Assembly: GCA_947311175.1 (NCBI GenBank)
Contig: CAMZKK010000229.1
Location: forward strand, 1 to 5,666
Direction of reading: 5' to 3'
Length of the DNA: 5,666 bases
DNA from: an uncultured Planctomycetota bacterium
GTDB taxonomy: Bacteria; Planctomycetota; SZUA-567; JAFGNG01
Of this stretch, positions 5,130 to 5,666 are shown piece by piece (within the stretch, counting starts at the first letter, position 1; the number at the start of each line of letters is the position of its first letter). The position numbers were made by a program, and so were the translations under genes. The notes under the pieces were generated by a model. That model made no database searches, had not been told where the DNA came from, and saw only the letters and a program-made list of their open reading frames with translations.

Positions 5130-5666
5130 ATGGATATTGATTTTTGTTTGAAAGAGTTGGAGCGACAAGGTGGAAGTGATTTACATCTAAAGGTCAATCG
5201 ACCACCACTAATGCGAGTATCCGGGGATTTGTTGCCAACGGATAGCCCAGTATTACAAGATGACGAATTAAGACAAGCGATGTACCAGTTGATGACCCCA
5301 AAAATGATAGCTCGTTTTGAAGATACTTGCGAGTGTGACTTTTCGTATGAGATTCCAGGGTTGGCTCGCTTTAGGGTAAATATATTTATGCAACGAGGAC
5401 ATATTGGCGCTGTTCTAAGGCTTATTCCTCTTGAAACCCCAACCATAGAAGGATTGGGGCTTCCTCCGGTGTTAAAGACTATCTCCGACAATTTAGATGG
5501 TTTGGTTTTGGTTACCGGTCCAACCGGTAGTGGCAAATCTACAACTTTGGCTTCAATGATAGAGCATGTAAATTGCACCGTCCCAAATCATATTGTTACA
5601 ATTGAAGATCCGATAGAATTTGTATATACCGATAAAACGGCAACAATTAATCAGCGTGAGCTTGGA
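5130..5666 (+). CDS. pilT: type IV pilus retraction ATPase PilT, N-terminal part (cut by window end)
   Basis: This frame is open from 5130 to the last base (179 codons, no stop), so the gene continues outside the window; full-length PilT is about 340-380 residues. PilT is a hexameric cytoplasmic motor at the pilus base that powers pilus disassembly for twitching, surface sensing and DNA uptake. The N-terminal PAS-like domain (about 1-100) has GSDLHL (15-20), PPLMRVSGDL and RFRVNIFMQRG (80-90). The nucleotide-binding domain begins near 105, with Walker A GPTGSGKST (130-138, K136), the Asp box TIEDPIEFVY (157-166) and INQRELG at the cut. PilB/GspE-type extension ATPases carry a long extra N-terminal domain that is absent here. 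The paralogue PilU cannot be fully excluded from half a gene. The Walker B and His boxes are not in the window. It lies 51 bases after the hydrolase, probably co-transcribed. Confidence 0.9.
   Translation, partial: MDIDFCLKELERQGGSDLHLKVNRPPLMRVSGDLLPTDSPVLQDDELRQAMYQLMTPKMIARFEDTCECDFSYEIPGLARFRVNIFMQRGHIGAVLRLIPLETPTIEGLGLPPVLKTISDNLDGLVLVTGPTGSGKSTTLASMIEHVNCTVPNHIVTIEDPIEFVYTDKTATINQRELG

Noticed and set aside
5099..5578. Minus-strand open frame of 159 codons
   Set aside because: It is antisense to pilT, whose + strand frame carries GSDLHL, Walker A and the Asp box. The minus-strand translation shows no recognisable family.

Overview
The window is AT-rich bacterial DNA. Every gene I can support lies on the + strand. 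The genes use ordinary Shine-Dalgarno signals, ATG starts and TAA stops. Contents in order: a possible tail of an upstream gene, a SulP-family anion transporter, a PfkB-family sugar kinase of the 2-keto-3-deoxygluconate kinase type, an unusual two-domain nucleoside diphosphate kinase (NDK), a small YcbL-like metallo-beta-lactamase-fold hydrolase, and the first 179 codons of the pilus retraction ATPase gene pilT, cut by the window end. I see no tRNA, rRNA, CRISPR array, insertion sequence or phage gene.

Organism: pilT suggests a bacterium with type IV pili. The double-domain NDK, whose first half ends in a 'YFEPAVL' segment instead of the catalytic-histidine loop, reminds me of long NDKs from the Planctomycetes-Verrucomicrobia-Lentisphaerae group. 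That is recollection and inference, and I would not assign a phylum on it.

Layout: sulP (55-1668) may be translationally coupled to a gene upstream of the window through an ATGA overlap. A gap of about 240 bases follows. It holds an AT-rich dyad that could end the sulP transcript, then a good sigma70-type promoter (TTCACA, 16 bases, TATAAT) whose -35 lies inside an inverted repeat, then a leader of roughly 85 bases before the kinase (1908-2987). The kinase thus looks like a separately transcribed single gene.

After the kinase, a gap of 265 bases holds the most unusual non-coding structure here. Two tandem 44-base units each fold into a near-perfect long hairpin, and a compensatory T-A to G-C pair change separates the two stems. 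A third, unrelated-length dyad with the same ACATG core follows, then a plausible promoter. Next come NDK (3253-4434), the hydrolase (overlapping NDK by one base) and pilT (51 bases further on), which probably form one transcription unit. No shared pathway between these three is evident: they cover nucleotide pools, thioester or aldehyde detoxification, and pilus retraction.

I found no clear new defence or mobile system. The items most worth a second look are the paired hairpin repeat, the pseudo-catalytic first domain of the NDK, and the extra block of about 60 residues inside its active second domain.
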